Part shown: positions 3,082 to 5,712 of the stretch, in pieces
How positions within the stretch are numbered: the first letter of the stretch is position 1
How the letters are laid out: every line of letters starts with the position of its first letter
Assembly: GCA_017852615.1 (NCBI GenBank)
Contig: JAFMKX010000059.1
Coordinates: forward strand, 1 to 5,712
From: Pontimonas sp.
Lineage (GTDB): Bacteria; Actinomycetota; Actinomycetes; Actinomycetales; Microbacteriaceae
Direction of reading: 5' to 3'
DNA length: 5,712 bases
Position numbers and translations under genes: made by a program
Notes under the pieces: generated by a model
Told to the model about the DNA's origin: nothing
What the model saw: only the letters and a program-made list of their open reading frames with translations
Database searches by the model: none

Positions 3082-5712
3082 GGCTCGTGGCAGCAATGTT
3101 GGTGATCCCCACCAGAGTGGCAATGCGCGATGCCACCACATCGGGGGCGCTGAAAAGCTCTAAGGAGTGCACTCGCACGTAGTGCCAGCCAGACTTAGCC
3201 AAAGCCGCTGGTCGCAAGCGCAGGGCTTCACGAACACTCAAGGGCATCAGTGAGGTATCGGTATCCAAGGCAATGCAGTATCCGCCGTAACTCGCTGCCA
3301 AAGGAATGTGGGCTTGGTAATCCAACTCCACGACCATGCCTAGAGCTTCTAAACGCTTAGCCAAATCAACCAGCAGCGGGTCTTGCTCTTTTCGGGAAGC
3401 GCGGGCCAAGGGAGGGTTTGCCGCCTGGTGAAGAACATCGCCCAATGCCCGCGTCGTGTCACTCAATCGCTCATCGCGCAGCGCTTCAACCCCTGCGCAA
3501 CTAATCACCCGCACATGACGACGCGCCCTGGTGAACGCGACAGCCAGCAGACGCTCACCGCCGGGCTGAGAGAGCGGGCCTAAATCACTGAGCACTCGAC
3601 CATGAGGGGTTCGGCCATAACCCACCGAGAAAATGACGCGGTCTCTCGTCAGCGCACCTGCTTGATCCAGCGTCACCACGACAAAGGGTTCCCGGGAATC
3701 TTTGGTGAAGAATTCGGCAATATCTGGCTTGGCCGCCACAGCACGGGCGAGTGCTTCGTGAACTTTGCTGGCGTGCACCGCACTAGCGGTGAGCACCATC
3801 AACGATTCCCCGGGCCTGGAGACGGCGTGATCAATAACGTGGGACACCGCAGCCCGCACCTCGGCCTCCACACCCTCCACGATTCCGGTGGAGGGATCAG
3901 GCATGCCGTGACCTTCTTCGACCACATCCAGCGCGACCGAGGGGTGGCCCAAGAAACTACCCGCCCACGGAACGTGGGCGTTCGTTCCGCCATAGAAAGC
4001 ATTGCTGATGACAGTGGCCAGATCATCCCCACTGGAGCGATAACTGGTTTCCAGTTTCATGGTGGGCACCAGTTCGCGCAGTGCAGCAAAGAGGGATTGG
4101 TCATGGAGGGTGTCGAAATCCACCTCAGGGGTCTTGTCCTCGATGGCTAAGCGCACGCTAAAGGGACGCGGTGTTTGTGCCACCGGGTCACCCCAGGCCA
4201 CCACCTGAGGAGCGCGCCTGAGCGCACCCACGGTCTCTGCCACACTCAGTGCCGCGGCATCGAGGACAAAGACCGCGTCAAAGCGCATCGTGTCGGGCAG
4301 CAGGTGCGCGTCATAGGGGTTGGTGATCCACACCGGGGCTAGTGCTTTCGTGAGGTGCGGTGCCAACGCGTTCAGGCTATGAACACTCGCGGTTTGATTC
4401 TTCAACACCTTTTTCAGCGCCGTGGCTTCTTCGGGCCAATCCATCAGACCCAAGTTCCACCTCTCAGCAAGCTGCCACCCTAAGAGCTGGGCGTTGCCCG
4501 CTGCATGTGCTTCATCTACCAAGCGGAAATCAGCTTCGAGACGTTGCAAGACCGCTGTGTCAGAACCCAGCAACCCTTCTTCTTTTTCCAAGATGGTTTC
4601 TAAAGCACCGCGCCACCAGGCCATGGCCAATTCGTTGGCCACGGCAGAACCCTCGACGTGTCGGGTGGCTAAATCGTCCACCAGAGGCTGCAAATGCCAC
4701 CCGGCGAGTAGGTCCGCCACTTCCTGGCGTCGCTCCAGGCTATGCAAAATGTCAGATTCTTCCGCTAGCTTGGCCAGCACGGTGACAAAGTCTGCCGTGG
4801 GAAGATCTGCCAGTCGAATACCCCCGTGTGCGGAGCCCAATACCCGGTCTAATTCGTGGAGATCCGATTCAATGTCTTGATAGAGCACGTGAACGTCGGG
4901 TAATCCACTGGGAACGCTCGGCTGGTGACCGGTTTCAACAAAACGATTCCAAATCTCGCGTTGGGATTGAATCTTGATCAGTGATTCATGCAGGTCCCCC
5001 ACGTGAACCCCTGGCCTCACATGCTCTTTGGCTAAGCCCTTGAGACGCCGGCGCTGAATCCGAGGCATTTCTTTCGCTTGGTCTTGCGGACCCGTAGCGA
5101 TGATGAGATCCCGCAGTGAACGGTCATAGACACTGGGCAAGAAACGATCGAGAGTGTCGCGCATATCCATCAGCAGATGAATGAACAAGCCCATTTGCCC
5201 CACGCTGTTCGCCGCAGGCAACGGAGTTTGATACAGAATCGGACCGATTTTCTCTAGTAACCGAGGAATCAAGTCGGTGGAGAGTCGCTGAGCGCGTTCG
5301 TGGGATTTCCGAGCGTCTTCGGCGCTACCAAAGCTCACGCCATACCAGGGTGAATCATCGGGGCCGTATTTAAACTCCCCTAATTCCGCCGCTTTTGCTA
5401 ATAACTCGGCGGCTTGGCCTAGACCACCAGCGAGAGAAACCAGGGCTTCTTTATCCAGGCGAGCAGTTGTTTCGGGGGGATTTTTCTCCAGAGACAATTT
5501 CCCGAGCGCCGTGAAACACTCGAGGGCACTCACCCCCAATTCGTGATTCTTGGCACTCAGTGCCTCGCGGTAGCGCAAAATCACTTTCCGCAAGCGCTCG
5601 AGTGCTTGATCCACATCGCGTAATACCGGCTTTTTCACTCGCTCGCTGCGCGTGATGGAACTGATGATGTCGCGACCTGGGTTGGCTAATTCCACCGCCA
5701 TTCCCGCAAGCC
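3071..5712 (-). CDS. Large SF1-helicase-like protein with C-terminal restriction-endonuclease-like domain, partial (N-terminus beyond the window)
   Basis: The frame is open to the right edge. The first ATG inside the window (5701) is unlikely to be the true start, because the frame continues upstream and no Walker A loop (GxxGxGKT) is seen. Residues are numbered from that ATG; 876 are visible. Residues 1-470 are mainly helical and charged, with DVDQALERLRKVILRYREAL (29-48), DRSLRDLIIATG (193-204), RRRLKGLAKEHVRPGVH (217-233) and LEADFRLVDEAHA (388-400). The helicase 2A-like half follows: a motif-II-like strand FDAVFVLDAAAL (474-485) lacking the usual Asp-Glu, motif III VVAWGDPVAQTP (500-511), motif IV LETSYRS (550-556), and motifs V-VI TLDQAGALTRDRVIFSVG (677-694) and VAFTRARRHVRVIS (721-734). 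Residues of about 774-862 resemble the PD-(D/E)XK-like domain (MTES_1575 type) ending many such actinobacterial helicases, with ALDTDTS (811-817) and LAKSGWHYVRVHSLELF (834-850). ATP-dependent nucleic-acid work is inferred; its biological role is unknown. The gene ends 11 bp inside the start of the small ORF. Confidence 0.82.
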   Translation of the reverse strand, partial: LAGMAVELANPGRDIISSITRSERVKKPVLRDVDQALERLRKVILRYREALSAKNHELGVSALECFTALGKLSLEKNPPETTARLDKEALVSLAGGLGQAAELLAKAAELGEFKYGPDDSPWYGVSFGSAEDARKSHERAQRLSTDLIPRLLEKIGPILYQTPLPAANSVGQMGLFIHLLMDMRDTLDRFLPSVYDRSLRDLIIATGPQDQAKEMPRIQRRRLKGLAKEHVRPGVHVGDLHESLIKIQSQREIWNRFVETGHQPSVPSGLPDVHVLYQDIESDLHELDRVLGSAHGGIRLADLPTADFVTVLAKLAEESDILHSLERRQEVADLLAGWHLQPLVDDLATRHVEGSAVANELAMAWWRGALETILEKEEGLLGSDTAVLQRLEADFRLVDEAHAAGNAQLLGWQLAERWNLGLMDWPEEATALKKVLKNQTASVHSLNALAPHLTKALAPVWITNPYDAHLLPDTMRFDAVFVLDAAALSVAETVGALRRAPQVVAWGDPVAQTPRPFSVRLAIEDKTPEVDFDTLHDQSLFAALRELVPTMKLETSYRSSGDDLATVISNAFYGGTNAHVPWAGSFLGHPSVALDVVEEGHGMPDPSTGIVEGVEAEVRAAVSHVIDHAVSRPGESLMVLTASAVHASKVHEALARAVAAKPDIAEFFTKDSREPFVVVTLDQAGALTRDRVIFSVGYGRTPHGRVLSDLGPLSQPGGERLLAVAFTRARRHVRVISCAGVEALRDERLSDTTRALGDVLHQAANPPLARASRKEQDPLLVDLAKRLEALGMVVELDYQAHIPLAASYGGYCIALDTDTSLMPLSVREALRLRPAALAKSGWHYVRVHSLELFSAPDVVASRIATLVGITNIAATSHDG

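Noticed and set aside
2920..3141. Longer form of the small ORF starting at 3141
   Set aside because: The extra 20 residues lie inside helicase-coding sequence. The conserved-looking part starts at MTDND, and the 3081 start gives a typical short coupling overlap.
3602..4150. Open frame of 182 codons on the plus strand
   Set aside because: It is antisense to the helicase-like gene, whose helicase and tail motifs fit the other strand. No domain or ribosome site supports it.
4360..4880. Two overlapping plus-strand open frames
   Set aside because: Both are antisense to the helicase-like gene, show low-complexity composition and have no recognisable motif.
5699..5701. ATG at 5701 as the true start of the helicase-like gene
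   Set aside because: The frame continues to the window edge with no stop, the adjacent GCGGGA is too close to be a ribosome site, and the Walker A part expected for the family is missing.
1..5712. Defence island, mobile element or CRISPR array
   Set aside because: No transposase, integrase, repeat array, tRNA or att-like site was found. The nuclease-like domain belongs to a large protein among housekeeping genes, which alone does not support a defence system.

Overview
The window looks like a compact stretch of an actinobacterial chromosome, most likely from Microbacteriaceae or a close relative. Four things point that way: the gene set (galU, a RimJ-type acetyltransferase and a two-helix membrane protein on one side; 5-formyltetrahydrofolate cyclo-ligase and an FmdB zinc ribbon on the other); the wording of the protein motifs; the moderately high GC; and apparently leaderless starts. 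No mobile element, CRISPR array, RNA gene or tRNA was recognised. No base stretch over 300 nt lacks a gene.

Left arm (1-1948, minus strand): galU is read leftward, followed 8 bp later by a RimJ/RimL-like N-acetyltransferase gene, then 51 bp later by a membrane-protein gene that resembles the SepX/GlpR family and runs off the left edge. In many actinobacteria a MoeA/Glp gephyrin-like gene sits in this neighbourhood; here there is no room for it between galU and rimJ.

Centre (1949-1983): a 35-bp divergent intergenic region carries two symmetrically placed -10-like hexamers, each 6 nt before its start codon. This suggests a compact pair of leaderless, mutually exclusive promoters driving galU leftward and the folate gene rightward.

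Right of centre (1984-2892, plus strand): 5-formyltetrahydrofolate cyclo-ligase is followed after 15 bp by a small FmdB-type zinc-ribbon protein with a Ser/Lys-rich tail. These two genes look like one transcription unit.

Right arm (2920-5712, minus strand): a very large SF1-helicase-like protein with a C-terminal restriction-endonuclease-like domain enters from the right edge without its N-terminus. Its last 11 bp overlap the start of a 53-residue conserved-looking small protein. The convergent fmdB and small-ORF genes end head to head 27 bp apart, inside one hairpin that holds both stop codons.

Functionally these are mostly housekeeping or conserved-unknown genes: sugar nucleotide supply, ribosomal or protein N-acetylation, folate recycling, and a probable cell-division membrane protein. 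The least understood parts are the helicase-like gene and its overlapping small partner. I see no clear new multi-gene system, but several compact regulatory arrangements deserve checking.
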